Shown here: positions 18,465 through 27,473 of the stretch, one piece after another | Layout of the letters: each line of letters opens with the position of its first letter | Position numbering within the stretch: the first letter of the stretch is position 1 | From: Bacillota bacterium | Lineage (GTDB): Bacteria; Bacillota; Clostridia; Oscillospirales; Ruminococcaceae | DNA: 64,000 bases | Reading direction: 5' to 3' | Assembly (NCBI GenBank): GCA_023421245.1 | Contig: JAEZTV010000005.1 | Coordinates: forward strand, 1 to 64,000 | Translations under genes and position numbers: made by a program | Notes under the pieces: generated by a model | Seen by the model: the letters and a program-made list of their open reading frames with translations, nothing else | The model's database searches: none | Told to the model about the DNA's origin: nothing

Positions 18465-19127
18465 TCACTGTAAAAACGCAGCCAGCTCATCCGGTGTTTG
18501 TGCAAGCAGCACGGGGCGGTATACACCAAGCTCCTCGCGCGAGCCATAGCCCCACAATACGCCGATGGCGTCAAGCCCCGCCTGCTGCGCACCCTCCATG
18601 TCATGCATGCGGTCGCCAATCATTACACAGCCCTCGCGGGGCGCACCGCTGAGTGTCAGCGCACGCTCAATAACATCCCACTTGCTCGAACGCGCATCGT
18701 CCTCCGACGCGCCCGCAATCACGTCAAAGCAGCGTGCCAAACCGTGGTGAATCAGGGTATCGCGCGCAAGCTCCTCCATCTTAGAGGTGGCAACCAGCAG
18801 CTGCCGGCCGGCATCCGCCAACCGCTTTATCGCATCGGCCACACCCGCAAACGGTTTGCTGTTCGTCCAGCCCGTTGTCAGATACTTCTCTCGGTAGAAT
18901 TTTACCGCGAGCACCACATCATCCTCGGTTTCTACAAAACGCCGGAAGCTGTGGGTCAGCGGCGGGCCGATAATTGAGTCGATGTAAAACCCCTCGGGGT
19001 AATGTATGGGGCGGCCCGCATTTTCCATGCACGTAAGTGCATAGTAAAAGCGCTCTTCTATGCCGGGCTTTGAATGAATCAGTGTTCCGTCCAAATCAAA
19101 CAGAAGGGTATGGTATCGCTTTTCCAT
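18465..19127 (-). CDS. HAD-family hydrolase, phosphoglycolate phosphatase-like
   Basis: A 220-residue HAD phosphatase with motif I LFDLDGTLIHS at the N-terminus, a helical cap typical of the Gph/PGMB group, motif II ATSKME, the lysine in SSKWDVIERAL and motif IV MIGDRMHDMEGA. The substrate is not predictable beyond a small phosphate ester. Two possible ATGs lie six codons apart; 19127 was chosen because GGAG lies upstream and the domain begins immediately after it. Confidence 0.85.
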   Translation of the reverse strand: MEKRYHTLLFDLDGTLIHSKPGIEERFYYALTCMENAGRPIHYPEGFYIDSIIGPPLTHSFRRFVETEDDVVLAVKFYREKYLTTGWTNSKPFAGVADAIKRLADAGRQLLVATSKMEELARDTLIHHGLARCFDVIAGASEDDARSSKWDVIERALTLSGAPREGCVMIGDRMHDMEGAQQAGLDAIGVLWGYGSREELGVYRPVLLAQTPDELAAFLQ

Positions 19128-19195
19128 TGCAGTATTATTCTCCATTTCGTATTGTTGCGGCGTTTTGTATGATGTATTTTATCGCGGCAGGATGG

Positions 19196-20539
19196 TCAGT
19201 ATCGCAGCTTGCGTATCTTTGTTCGCTTTCTGCGGTAATACCACTGCACTATCACACGCAGCAGCATAAACAACAACAGCAGACCGACCAGCACCGATGC
19301 AATGATAACGGGCAGTGTCACACGCGCAGGGCGGATATTCTCCTCATCAACCCCCGCCATCACCTCGGTTGCGCTGAGCACCTTGGACTGCTGGCTGTCA
19401 TCCATAATCACCTCACAGGCAAGGGGCGCGGCATAAATATCTGTAGAAACAGCATCCTGCGCAATGCGAAAACATACTTCAGGGGTAATCTGTTCGCCTG
19501 CGGCATAGCTGATCTTTGTGTTGTAGGATACATCAATATCCTGCTGCGTCACACCTTCGGGTACAAACAGCTGGTAGCTTACCGCCTGCTCGGGCAGCCG
19601 CGCTACCCCAACAACGCTTGTTCCGTCTATCACCGGTATATTCTTAATGCGTTCAATCTGGGCACTGACGGTTACCGTCTGCAGATTATTAAAGCAGTAA
19701 TCCAGCAGCTTTTTGGTGTCCTTGTACTTCTCCCACTTGGTTTTTGAATCCATCACCACGCAGACAAGCTCCTTGCCGTCGCGTTTTGCAACGGTAACAG
19801 CCGTATGGTTTGCCTGCGGCGTCCAGCCAAGCTTACCGCCCCAGGCACCCTTGTATTGGTAGTACGAGTATACAATCATATGGTGCTGTGTGCCGAAAAA
19901 ACGCTGCTCGGGCTGGTTGTTGGTTGACTGCATGGTGTAATCCGCCGCACCAAATACCTCTCGAAAGCCTTCGACCGAAAGCGCATACCGTGTTATCATC
20001 GCCATATCATAGGCCGTGGTATAATGGTTTTCATCCTCAAGGCCGTTTGCATTCGTAAAATTGGTGTTATGCGCTCCTGCCTGTCGTGCCGTTTTGTTCA
20101 TCAGTGCACAGAACATCTCAACCGACCCGCCGATATGCTCCGCAATGCCGTTTGCGGCATCATTTGCAGACGCAAGCTGCGTTGCCATTACGGCATCCTC
20201 AACCGAAATCTCCTCCCCTGCCGTCAACGCAATGTGTGAGCTTGAGCGCGCAACGCTGCTGACCGCATACTCGCTCATTACAAGCCTATCCGTAAGGTCG
20301 GCGCGCTCAAGCGCGAGCGCACAGGTCATAATCTTTGTTATGCTTGCGGGGTACATCCGGCTGTTCATGTTCTTTTCAAGCAGCACCTGCCCTGTAGAAG
20401 CATCTATCACAACGTATGCCTGCGAGTAGGTATCAAAGTTCGTATCGTCCAGCACCGGCACCGAAGTGTCGGCAGATACCGCGCAGGGCATCACCAGCAC
20501 AAATAAAACGGTTATTAAAAAAGAGAGTATTCTTTTCAC
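19196..20539 (-). CDS. D-alanyl-D-alanine carboxypeptidase (DacF-like)
   Basis: A 447-residue membrane-anchored penicillin-binding protein that trims peptidoglycan pentapeptides. A signal peptide opens the protein. The catalytic SxxK is in YPASITKIMT and the SxN in SANDAANG. The third motif, usually KTG, reads GKLGWTPQAN here. A C-terminal beta domain and a membrane helix with a basic tail complete the DacF layout. The GTG at 20539 follows GGGAGG by five bases and is favoured over an ATG ten codons upstream. Confidence 0.9.
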   Translation of the reverse strand: MKRILSFLITVLFVLVMPCAVSADTSVPVLDDTNFDTYSQAYVVIDASTGQVLLEKNMNSRMYPASITKIMTCALALERADLTDRLVMSEYAVSSVARSSSHIALTAGEEISVEDAVMATQLASANDAANGIAEHIGGSVEMFCALMNKTARQAGAHNTNFTNANGLEDENHYTTAYDMAMITRYALSVEGFREVFGAADYTMQSTNNQPEQRFFGTQHHMIVYSYYQYKGAWGGKLGWTPQANHTAVTVAKRDGKELVCVVMDSKTKWEKYKDTKKLLDYCFNNLQTVTVSAQIERIKNIPVIDGTSVVGVARLPEQAVSYQLFVPEGVTQQDIDVSYNTKISYAAGEQITPEVCFRIAQDAVSTDIYAAPLACEVIMDDSQQSKVLSATEVMAGVDEENIRPARVTLPVIIASVLVGLLLLFMLLRVIVQWYYRRKRTKIRKLRY

Positions 20540-20772
20540 ACGGCTTCCTCCCAAATTTTTTTGCTTCACTACAAGGGTGTCGTATCAGGCAATCGGGTGC
20601 TTGTCCGCTGTCAAAGTCGGGGGCGACAGCACGTTTGCACGGCGTCTGTTTCCCGAACAACCGGCCAACGGCACATACCCTGCACTGCTTATAGTATGAT
20701 AGGATAATTCCCATTCTAACAATTGCCTCAACCGCTTCCGTATTATGGGGTATCCTTTATACTGCTTTTCTT

Positions 20773-20800
20773 ATTATAGCAACGATTCTCTGTAATGCAA
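20773..20800 (-). promoter_or_regulatory. Promoter of the dacF-like operon
   Basis: Minus-strand TTGCAT (20795-20800) and TATAAT (20773-20778) are spaced by 16 bases. The 20570-20963 gap contains this promoter and the terminator of the chemoreceptor gene, nothing else recognised. Confidence 0.55.
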
Positions 20801-20870
20801 ACAAGCAATTTGTTAAATCGTTTGTTCATTAACATCTGCCAAAACTTAAATCAGCCGAATTAAAACGCAG

Positions 20871-20926
20871 AAAAACCCTCGCCGCGGCAAAACAGCTGCC
20901 TGTTTTGCCGCCAGCAAGGGCTTTTT
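20871..20926. terminator. Terminator after the chemoreceptor gene
   Basis: An 11-bp perfect inner stem (20885-20895 with 20900-20910) is extended by outer pairs. A residues at 20871-20875 give the minus-strand U-run, and T residues follow on the plus strand. Confidence 0.88.
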
Positions 20927-20963
20927 GTTTAAAATAATCGCTTCCTTTATCCGATATCAGGCG

Positions 20964-22727
20964 TTAAAAATCGATGATATCGCCCGGCTGCACCGCCGGC
21001 ACGTCCTCCTCGTAAAGGTGGCTGCCGTCGCTTTGCTCCGCGGGTGCGTCGATATCTGTCTCCATAACAGTAAACTGCTTTACCATCTCCTTGAGCATAT
21101 AGGCCTGACTGGTAAGCTCCTCCGAGGCCGCAGCGCTCTCTTCCGCGGTTGCGGAGTTCGTCTGCACCACTGCCGAAACCTGTTCCAGTCCCTGTGTAAT
21201 CTGCACCACAGCATTGGTTTGCTCGCCGGATGCTTTTGCGATCTCATCCACCAGCAGTCCGCTTTCGTGTGCCTTTTCGCGTATGTTTTCCAGCGCAGCC
21301 GCGGTTTCGGCCGCGATGCTGCTGCCGTTTTTCACTGCATGAATCGAGTTTTCAATCAGCTCTGTGGTATCCTTTGCGGCCTCGGCGCTCTTACCGGCAA
21401 GGTTTCTTACCTCGTCTGCCACCACCGCAAACCCCTTGCCCGCAGCACCCGCTCTGGCGGCCTCTACCGCGGCATTAAGCGCCAGAATGTTGGTTTGAAA
21501 CGCAATGTCGTCAATTGCCTTAATAATCTTGCCAATCTGGTCTGTCGTCGCGCTAATCTCACCCATCGCAGCCACCAGCTGTTGCATCTGGTGCGCACCG
21601 TGTTCAATCTCCTCGCCCGTTTGGATTGCCATTTGGTTCGATTGCTGCGCATGTTCGGCGGTTTTGCGAATCTGCTGCGCAATCTCCTCAACAGTAGCGG
21701 AAAGCTGCTCGATGGCGCTTGCCTGCTCGGTAGCTCCCTGACTCAGTGCCTGTGCACCGCCCGATACCTGGTCTGCACCGCTTGCCACCTGCTCGGCGGC
21801 ACGATCAATCTGCACCAGCGTGCGGCTGAGCGACCTCTCTATTCCCATCATCGATTCCTTAATCGGCGCAAAATCGCCGATGAAATCCTGGTCTACCGTA
21901 CTAGTAAAGTTACCGCCTGCAAGCTCACCCAGCACATCAGAGATGTTTTGTATGTACGCGCGCAGGGTCTGGGCCATCGCCCGCATACTCTGCGCAAGCA
22001 GCCCCAGCTCGTCGCGTGAGTGGTAGCCGATGGATACATCCAGGTTACCCTCCGCCATCTGCGCGGCGGCGGCTTCAATCTCGGCAATCGGGCGTGTCAG
22101 GCCGCGTGCAATAGATCTCCAGAACATCATCAGCACCGCAAGTGATAAAAGCGCGATGCCGATGAGCGCAATTATTAACAAGGTCTGCATCCTCACGCTT
22201 TGCTGATAATATTGCTCTGCGTCTGTCCTTGCAATTGCAGTAATCTCATCGAGCACTGCCCTTGCCTCTTCAATGGGGCCGGCATAGTTGTTATTAAACA
22301 CAATAATGGCACTCGAGTTTTTCTGCGACAGCGATAGATTCCCTATCGTATCGATGGTGGCGGTCAACGCCTCGTACTGTTCTTTAAACGATTCTATCAA
22401 TTCCGTTTCGTCGCTCAGTTCCTCTAAAACAGCAAGCTTTTCTCCCATTCGGGCGAACGCTTCATCGCTGCTGGCAAGGTATCGCTTGGTTAAAGCCTCT
22501 CCGCTCGACGTGAACGAACGAATGAGGTGCTTTTCCGCTTCGTGAAAATCGCGCTGCATATCGATAGTGGTTTGCACTTCGGTGTATGCCGTACTATAAA
22601 AAATATTATAGTACTCCATAATAACGCTAATCCCCCATACCGAGCCGGCTATGGTTACACAAAAGAATACCAGTATCGTTCCGAATGCAATGAGAAGCTT
22701 AGTTGCAATCTTGAAATTTTTAAGCAT
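20964..22727 (-). CDS. Methyl-accepting chemotaxis protein
   Basis: A 587-residue transmembrane chemoreceptor. An N-terminal membrane helix (LLIAFGTILVFFCVTIAGSV) precedes a four-helix-bundle sensor with no obvious ligand motif, a second membrane helix lies near residues 183-205, and a HAMP domain follows. The long cytoplasmic coiled coil has the conserved hairpin tip IAFQTNILALNAAVEAARAG. No CheR-tethering pentapeptide is visible; the tail ends in GDIIDF. It may link to the pilus system, but no che genes are present. Confidence 0.93.
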   Translation of the reverse strand: MLKNFKIATKLLIAFGTILVFFCVTIAGSVWGISVIMEYYNIFYSTAYTEVQTTIDMQRDFHEAEKHLIRSFTSSGEALTKRYLASSDEAFARMGEKLAVLEELSDETELIESFKEQYEALTATIDTIGNLSLSQKNSSAIIVFNNNYAGPIEEARAVLDEITAIARTDAEQYYQQSVRMQTLLIIALIGIALLSLAVLMMFWRSIARGLTRPIAEIEAAAAQMAEGNLDVSIGYHSRDELGLLAQSMRAMAQTLRAYIQNISDVLGELAGGNFTSTVDQDFIGDFAPIKESMMGIERSLSRTLVQIDRAAEQVASGADQVSGGAQALSQGATEQASAIEQLSATVEEIAQQIRKTAEHAQQSNQMAIQTGEEIEHGAHQMQQLVAAMGEISATTDQIGKIIKAIDDIAFQTNILALNAAVEAARAGAAGKGFAVVADEVRNLAGKSAEAAKDTTELIENSIHAVKNGSSIAAETAAALENIREKAHESGLLVDEIAKASGEQTNAVVQITQGLEQVSAVVQTNSATAEESAAASEELTSQAYMLKEMVKQFTVMETDIDAPAEQSDGSHLYEEDVPAVQPGDIIDF

Positions 22728-22876
22728 TGATGTTGAGTCCTTTCAAAGTGTTTGTAGTAATCAAGAAGCCCGTTTGCCCCTGAGTGGTACAGTGTTGGTA
22801 CAAGTGTTAGTACATTGGTTTGCGGGTTGGGAAATTCCAAGTCACCCGATCAAATTTCTTGGTTAAATTATTTATT

Positions 22877-22905
22877 ATTATAGCAGTATAATTACCACTT
22901 CACAA
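22877..22905 (-). promoter_or_regulatory. Promoter of the chemoreceptor gene
   Basis: Minus-strand TTGTGA (22900-22905) and TATAAT (22877-22882) are spaced by 17 bases. The leader between them and the gene (22728-22870) carries a short iterated GTACA pattern. Between here and 23031 no gene is seen. Confidence 0.6.
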
Positions 22906-23031
22906 CCTCATAATTTGTAAATCCGTCCATCAATCAGCCGTGATTTTCATCGATTTTATGCGATTTGTACCGCCGCTTTGCCGCAATACCCCACTCATTA
23001 CACCTCCTAAAAACCTGCCTGCAGGGTATGC

Positions 23032-23069
23032 AAAGGCCCTTCCGCATCGCAGTACGCGCGAAAGGGCCT
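23032..23069 (-). terminator. Possible terminator of the phage-derived cluster
   Basis: An 8-bp stem (23034-23041 with 23062-23069) lies just past the last cluster gene. The U-run on the minus strand is short, so termination may be weak. Confidence 0.45.
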
Positions 23070-23081
23070 GCCCGATACCGC

Positions 23082-23552
23082 TTAACGAAACGCGGCATAA
23101 AAATAGGTGTATCCTTGTGCGTTGAGCCGCGGTACTTCGTTATCCGGCGGCACGGCGGAAGGGTTGTATACCATAAACCCCTCGTCCGTAAGCCTTAAAC
23201 CCTTGCTCGACCCATATACGGTGGCAATCGCGCCGCGCAGCTCAAGCTCTCCGCCGCCAAAGGCAAACGGTGCCGCAGAGTCGGCCGACACAATCAACAA
23301 ACTCGGCTTAAAGCCAAGGTCAACAATGCGTCCGTTTTGGTTGTCCCCCGTATAGCTACCGGCGGTAAACGGTTTGTTCCACTGCAACCGCTCCTGCTCG
23401 GTAATATGCGCGCCGGTATCCGCCACATGGGCAGCAACGGCGGCATCAATCCGCTCGTTATCCTCATTAAAATCGGTTCGTTTCGGCTTGTCCTCTCCAA
23501 GCCAGCGGTTTAACTTTAAATGCTCGGTTTTATACGTGCTTGGCAAGTGCAT
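23082..23552 (-). CDS. Short tail-fibre-like protein
   Basis: A 156-residue protein, last of the cluster. The N-terminal part (NRWLGEDKPKRTDFNED, then IDAAVAAHVADTGAHITEQE) is the attachment-type sequence seen at the start of Firmicutes tail fibres. The C-terminal ~90 residues form a beta-rich head ending YTYFYAAFR. Typical fibres are several times longer. The ATG is very close to its GGGGGAG, so a TTG two codons later (23546) may be the true start. Reduced length suggests a limited or specialised receptor. Confidence 0.7.
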   Translation of the reverse strand: MHLPSTYKTEHLKLNRWLGEDKPKRTDFNEDNERIDAAVAAHVADTGAHITEQERLQWNKPFTAGSYTGDNQNGRIVDLGFKPSLLIVSADSAAPFAFGGGELELRGAIATVYGSSKGLRLTDEGFMVYNPSAVPPDNEVPRLNAQGYTYFYAAFR

Positions 23553-23560
23553 CTCCCCCT

Positions 23561-24133
23561 TTATGGTTTTGTCAGCTCAAACGCATCCCACGTCATGTCG
23601 AAAGCATCCCGCATATCAAAGCTGTGGTCGAGCAAATCGAGCGCCTCCCATGTAACAACGCCGATATCCAGCACCACGCCGATATGCGCGGGCAGAATGT
23701 TCTGTACACGGGCAAGCACCTCTTCATAGGTACGCAGCATACCGGTGTATCCGTTTACCGTTACGGTAACGGTGCCGGATGCACAGTCCTCCTCAAGGGT
23801 GCAGTCAAGCCCCAGCGAGCTTAGCCCGCGCAGCATACCTTCGCGGTTAAAATCACTTGGCATACGGCTGAGCGTATACAGCACAACCTGCCGCCTATCC
23901 TCAAGGCTTGCACTCTCAAACGCCGCCGAGCGGATGATGCGTTCCCACTCCGTCAGCCCAAACTCCCGCGCGGTGCAAAGAAAACCCTCGCGCGCAAGCA
24001 GCGCAAGCTCGTCTTCAATAATACGCAGCCCTTCGTAATAGCCGCACAGCTCCGCATAAACCAGGCTGTCCTCACGCAAAGAGTATACCCCCACCGGGCG
24101 CAGCAAGCGCACCATGCTTTCAAGGCAGTTCAT
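23561..24133 (-). CDS. XkdU-like (DUF2313) tail protein
   Basis: A 190-residue protein with the family's opening MVRLLRPVGVYSL, the FGLTEWERI segment and a C-terminal portion LDIGVVTWEALDLLDH. It corresponds to XkdU/YmfQ-type proteins that sit between baseplate J and the fibre and probably join them. The start at 24133 follows GGGGGGAT; the frame is open a few codons further upstream. The order baseplate J, this gene, fibre is as in PBSX. Confidence 0.8.
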   Translation of the reverse strand: MNCLESMVRLLRPVGVYSLREDSLVYAELCGYYEGLRIIEDELALLAREGFLCTAREFGLTEWERIIRSAAFESASLEDRRQVVLYTLSRMPSDFNREGMLRGLSSLGLDCTLEEDCASGTVTVTVNGYTGMLRTYEEVLARVQNILPAHIGVVLDIGVVTWEALDLLDHSFDMRDAFDMTWDAFELTKP

Positions 24134-24171
24134 TGCTATCCCCCCCATCGCCATCTGTTGTGTCCACCCTG

Positions 24172-25230
24172 CTACGCCATACGCGTTACGGTAACCTCAC
24201 CCAGCACAATCAACTGGTCGGCGGCGGCCGAAACATCCCCTGCGGGTGCCAGCAGCGTATGGTTGTATACACCCTCCACCCCGCACAGCTCAGCCGAGAG
24301 ATGAGACACATGCATTGGCTGTCCAATCCGCTGGGCGGCAAAATAGTCGGTAATCCGCTGCAATACCGCATCCCTTACCTGCCAAAAGCCGTATCCATCC
24401 CGCGCCTGCAGCGCAACCGTGACCGCCGCGGTACTGCAAGACGGCGAACGCACCGCAACATCCACACAGATCTCCTTCTGTTTTGCAAGCTCCTGCTCGA
24501 TGACCGCGAGTGCGTCCTCTGTAAGCAGCTCTCCGCGCCCTGCCGCCACTACATCCACGGTGCCGATTCCCCGTGCGCGCGGGATAACACTTGCAGAATA
24601 CACCGCATCGTGCTGCATTGCCTGCTCGTAGTAAAAGGCGGTGTTCGTACCGTTTGCAATGGTGCTGTAGCTTTCGAGCAGCCGCTCGCGCAGCAAGGTA
24701 TCCTCCTCCGCGTTCTGGCCACCCGTAAACGGCGTTGGATTGGTTACCCCATACACGCCCTGCGGCGCTGTACCAAACACCGTTACATACCCTGCCGCAA
24801 TGTTTGTCTCTGCCCCCGTTTGCACCGATTGCGCCAAGGTCTCAACAGAAAGCGCGCCCGCAGGGAGCACACAGTCGGCAATCGTTTCCACCTGCACCGC
24901 TCCGCCCTCGGTTTGGCATAATGTTTTCGCAGGGATAAGAATATCATGCGCCGCATGTGTTTGACGGTAAAACCGCAGCATACCGCTCGACGGCAACGCC
25001 GCCTTGCGGCGAATGCCGCGCGTTGCGGCGTGCATCTCCAGTTGCTCCGTCTGTGCCGTGGTGGGGAACAAGCCCTGCCGCAGCGTTTCAAGCTCGCACC
25101 GCAGCGAAAAAACCTGTGCCGCCAGCACCTTCATGCGTATGCCGATATCCGACGCCGCGTCGGGCGAAAAGCCGGCAAGCTGTTCAAACTGCCCTGTCAT
25201 CGCGCGTAATATCTCGTTATAATCCGCCAA
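24172..25230 (-). CDS. Baseplate J-like protein (XkdT-type)
   Basis: A 352-residue baseplate wedge protein of the gpJ/XkdT family, full length. Conserved stretches are PSSGMLRFYR, AGYVTVFGTAPQGVYGVTNPTPFTGGQNAEED and RARGIGTVDVV. It would form the wedge that holds the baseplate in its pre-contraction state. A TTG start at 25230 follows AAGGAGTGAGG with suitable spacing. Confidence 0.9.
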   Translation of the reverse strand: MADYNEILRAMTGQFEQLAGFSPDAASDIGIRMKVLAAQVFSLRCELETLRQGLFPTTAQTEQLEMHAATRGIRRKAALPSSGMLRFYRQTHAAHDILIPAKTLCQTEGGAVQVETIADCVLPAGALSVETLAQSVQTGAETNIAAGYVTVFGTAPQGVYGVTNPTPFTGGQNAEEDTLLRERLLESYSTIANGTNTAFYYEQAMQHDAVYSASVIPRARGIGTVDVVAAGRGELLTEDALAVIEQELAKQKEICVDVAVRSPSCSTAAVTVALQARDGYGFWQVRDAVLQRITDYFAAQRIGQPMHVSHLSAELCGVEGVYNHTLLAPAGDVSAAADQLIVLGEVTVTRMA

Positions 25231-25260
25231 TCAGCCTCACTCCTTACTGCTTGTGCATTG

Positions 25261-25599
25261 CTATACCGTCACGCTAAGCGCGGGCTGTGCCCCCTGTCCG
25301 GCAAGCCGGATGTCAATGCGCACGGCATTTTGCGGCTGCTCCGTGCAGGTAATTTCCTGCAGCTGCAGCCCTCCTACCGCAAGCACCGCCTCCGACACCT
25401 GCCGCTGTGCATCTGCGGCAAACGCCGCCCCCTTAATGCGGTGCAGCGCGCTGCCGAGCGCAGGGTCTGGGGCGAACCCCCCTTTTTTTGTGGTCAGTCT
25501 TATCAGTACCCGCTGCGCAAGCTCCTGCGCACCGCTTACCGTAACCGGATAACCGCGTTCATCCTTTGCATAGTCTCCGTTTTGCAGCAAAGTATCCAT
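25261..25599 (-). CDS. gp25/XkdS-like baseplate wedge protein
   Basis: A 112-residue protein of the DUF2634/gp25 type. Its features are the YPVTVSGAQELAQRVLIRLTT segment, then GGFAPDPALGSALHRI, the region corresponding to the EPR-type core of gp25, where sheath assembly starts in contractile systems. Its start overlaps the stop region of the spike gene. Confidence 0.8.
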   Translation of the reverse strand: MDTLLQNGDYAKDERGYPVTVSGAQELAQRVLIRLTTKKGGFAPDPALGSALHRIKGAAFAADAQRQVSEAVLAVGGLQLQEITCTEQPQNAVRIDIRLAGQGAQPALSVTV

Positions 25600-25600
25600 C

Positions 25601-25966
25601 CTAACCCTCCCCGTCCAGAGTTATCCTGCCGTCGGCAGTAACAGTCAGCCCGTTGATGACTACCTCGCCGCTGTTCTTCAGGTGTATGCGTGCTCCGCCT
25701 GCACTTGTCAGCGTAAGCTCTCCGGCACGCAAGCCCTCGGTCTTCGCGAGTGCGCCCACGCAAACGTAGTAATCCTCAAACGGCACCAGCAGCAGTCGCT
25801 CCCCTTCCGCAGGCAAAAAACTTATCCCGCAGGGCGCGAACAACGGCATCCCCTCTGTTACATCCTGTCCCTGCGCAATCATTCCTCCGCCCTGCATCTC
25901 GCTTGCTTCGGCAATCTGCGGCTGGCGCTTTTCGCCGCCTGCCCATAAGGGCTGTAAAAGCTCCAT
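25601..25966 (-). CDS. Small baseplate spike protein (gpV-like)
   Basis: A 121-residue protein. The first ~80 residues form an OB-type domain (GMPLFAPCGISFLPAEGERLLLVPF) and the end is a short beta-helix-like tip with alternating residues (ELTLTSAGGARIHLKNSGEVVINGLTV). This matches the membrane-puncturing spike of P2-like tails, but shorter. The ATG at 25966 has six bases of spacing from GGGGGA; the ATG two codons earlier has none. Confidence 0.75.
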   Translation of the reverse strand: MELLQPLWAGGEKRQPQIAEASEMQGGGMIAQGQDVTEGMPLFAPCGISFLPAEGERLLLVPFEDYYVCVGALAKTEGLRAGELTLTSAGGARIHLKNSGEVVINGLTVTADGRITLDGEG

Positions 25967-25981
25967 AACCATTCCCCCGTT

Positions 25982-26920
25982 TTACCGATATTTTTCGTCG
26001 TACAGCACCGCTGCCGTAAACAGCCCGTCGCCGCTTAACCGGCAGCAGAGCTCCCCCACATACAACGTATCATTTTTATACGGCGGGTCGCACAACACCG
26101 CGCGGTCGCCCGGTTCACATTCCACCATACCGGGCAGGCAAACCTCTATCTGCCGTTTCGCATGCATCGACGCACGAATAATCTCCTGCGCACTGCGTTT
26201 GGGCAGGTTTGCCCACTCCGCCGACGGAACCAGCAGACGCACACGCTTTACATCCGCTGCGTCCGCGTTGTGTACGGTGGTACCGTAATAGCCGCTTCGG
26301 GTTTGCACCTTTACCGATGAGATTACCCCGCAGCGGTTTATTTCGCTCGTAAGCCTTGTATAAACCTGTGCGCCGCCGTCCGTGCGGTTGCCTATCGTCA
26401 GTGTGCGCTGCGGTGTAACGGGGCTTGTGTCGATATACCCGTCCGTCGTCACACGCGGCGCACGCCCGAGTGTCTGGCGGCAAAACAGCTCAATTGCCCG
26501 CCACACGCTAAAGCCCTTGTATACACCGTAGCGCGACAGGTACGGGTCCTCCCCCCGCACACCGCGCATGCCATACGCCGCCGCATGGCTGCGTACGATG
26601 GTGCTCAACCGTGTGTAGTAGTGCGTGCGCGGCGTTGCTTCGTTGTCAAGCAGTACGGCCTGCGCGCTGCGGCACTCAAGGCTCAATATGCTGCCCGCGG
26701 CGCTTACGCAATGCTGCTGGCGGTCGACGATGCCGGTAAACAACTCCCTGTCGTCATAACACAAAATCACCTGTACAAGCTCACCGGGCGGCACCTCACA
26801 CAAGGCCGACACCACCAGCTCGTCACAGGGCAGCGCTAAGGTTTTGCTCAGTGTAAGAGAAAGCAGCTCGGTAAACGCAAGGCTTGTACCATCCGTAAGG
26901 GTTGCGTGCAGTGTAAGCAT
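25982..26920 (-). CDS. Tail hub protein (XkdQ/gpD-like)
   Basis: A 312-residue protein of the XkdQ family, which forms the trimeric hub joining tube and spike. Recognisable parts are the ELFTGIVDRQQHCVSAAGSILSLE type of beta domain, the GFSVWRAIELFCRQTLGRAPRV segment and the C-terminal PGDRAVLCDPPYKNDTLYV barrel. Its start overlaps the region just past the LysM gene stop. Confidence 0.85.
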   Translation of the reverse strand: MLTLHATLTDGTSLAFTELLSLTLSKTLALPCDELVVSALCEVPPGELVQVILCYDDRELFTGIVDRQQHCVSAAGSILSLECRSAQAVLLDNEATPRTHYYTRLSTIVRSHAAAYGMRGVRGEDPYLSRYGVYKGFSVWRAIELFCRQTLGRAPRVTTDGYIDTSPVTPQRTLTIGNRTDGGAQVYTRLTSEINRCGVISSVKVQTRSGYYGTTVHNADAADVKRVRLLVPSAEWANLPKRSAQEIIRASMHAKRQIEVCLPGMVECEPGDRAVLCDPPYKNDTLYVGELCCRLSGDGLFTAAVLYDEKYR

Positions 26921-26923
26921 CCT

Positions 26924-27454
26924 TTATCCTCCCCCCTGTATCACAATCACCGTGCCCGCCGCAAGACGGTTTGGGGATGTGATATGAGGGTTTTCCATCA
27001 TCAGCACCGATACCGTTGTGTTATACCGCGCGGCGATGTCAAACAGTGTCTCCCCTTCGCTTACCGTATGGACTATGGCGGATGCGGGTGTCTGCCCCTG
27101 CGTGCTTTGCTCCTCTATAAACATAAAAGAATAACCAAGCCCCTCGCGCCCCGGCTGTGCGAATACGCAAAGCTCCTCAAAATGTGCGGAAAATGGTTCC
27201 CGATCCGGCAAATACAAAAGCCCCGCCGTGCCCTGCCGGTAGAGTGCCGTAAGCCGCTCTGCCTGCACATATGCATCCACGCCAAACAGCTCTCCCTCTC
27301 CGCTTACCTGCCTTACCTGCCCGCCCATATCCTGCACCCGCTCCCCCATAAACGGCAGGTGATGGCGCGCAAGCCGCCGCTGCTGCTTCACCACGAGCCG
27401 CGCCGGGTTGTATGGCAGAGTCAGGTCTTTATATCGCAGTCGTTCGATGGTCAC
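26924..27454 (-). CDS. LysM-domain tail protein (XkdP-like)
   Basis: A 176-residue protein. The C-terminal ~50 residues are a LysM domain (HTVSEGETLFDIAARYNTTVSVLMMENPH). The N-terminal domain resembles the XkdP tail proteins that cap the tube end. In PBSX this gene follows the tape measure gene; here it follows a 117-residue protein. The GTG start has GGGGGAGGG just upstream. Confidence 0.85.
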   Translation of the reverse strand: MTIERLRYKDLTLPYNPARLVVKQQRRLARHHLPFMGERVQDMGGQVRQVSGEGELFGVDAYVQAERLTALYRQGTAGLLYLPDREPFSAHFEELCVFAQPGREGLGYSFMFIEEQSTQGQTPASAIVHTVSEGETLFDIAARYNTTVSVLMMENPHITSPNRLAAGTVIVIQGGG

Positions 27455-27473
27455 TGCCCTCCCCCTTTATATA

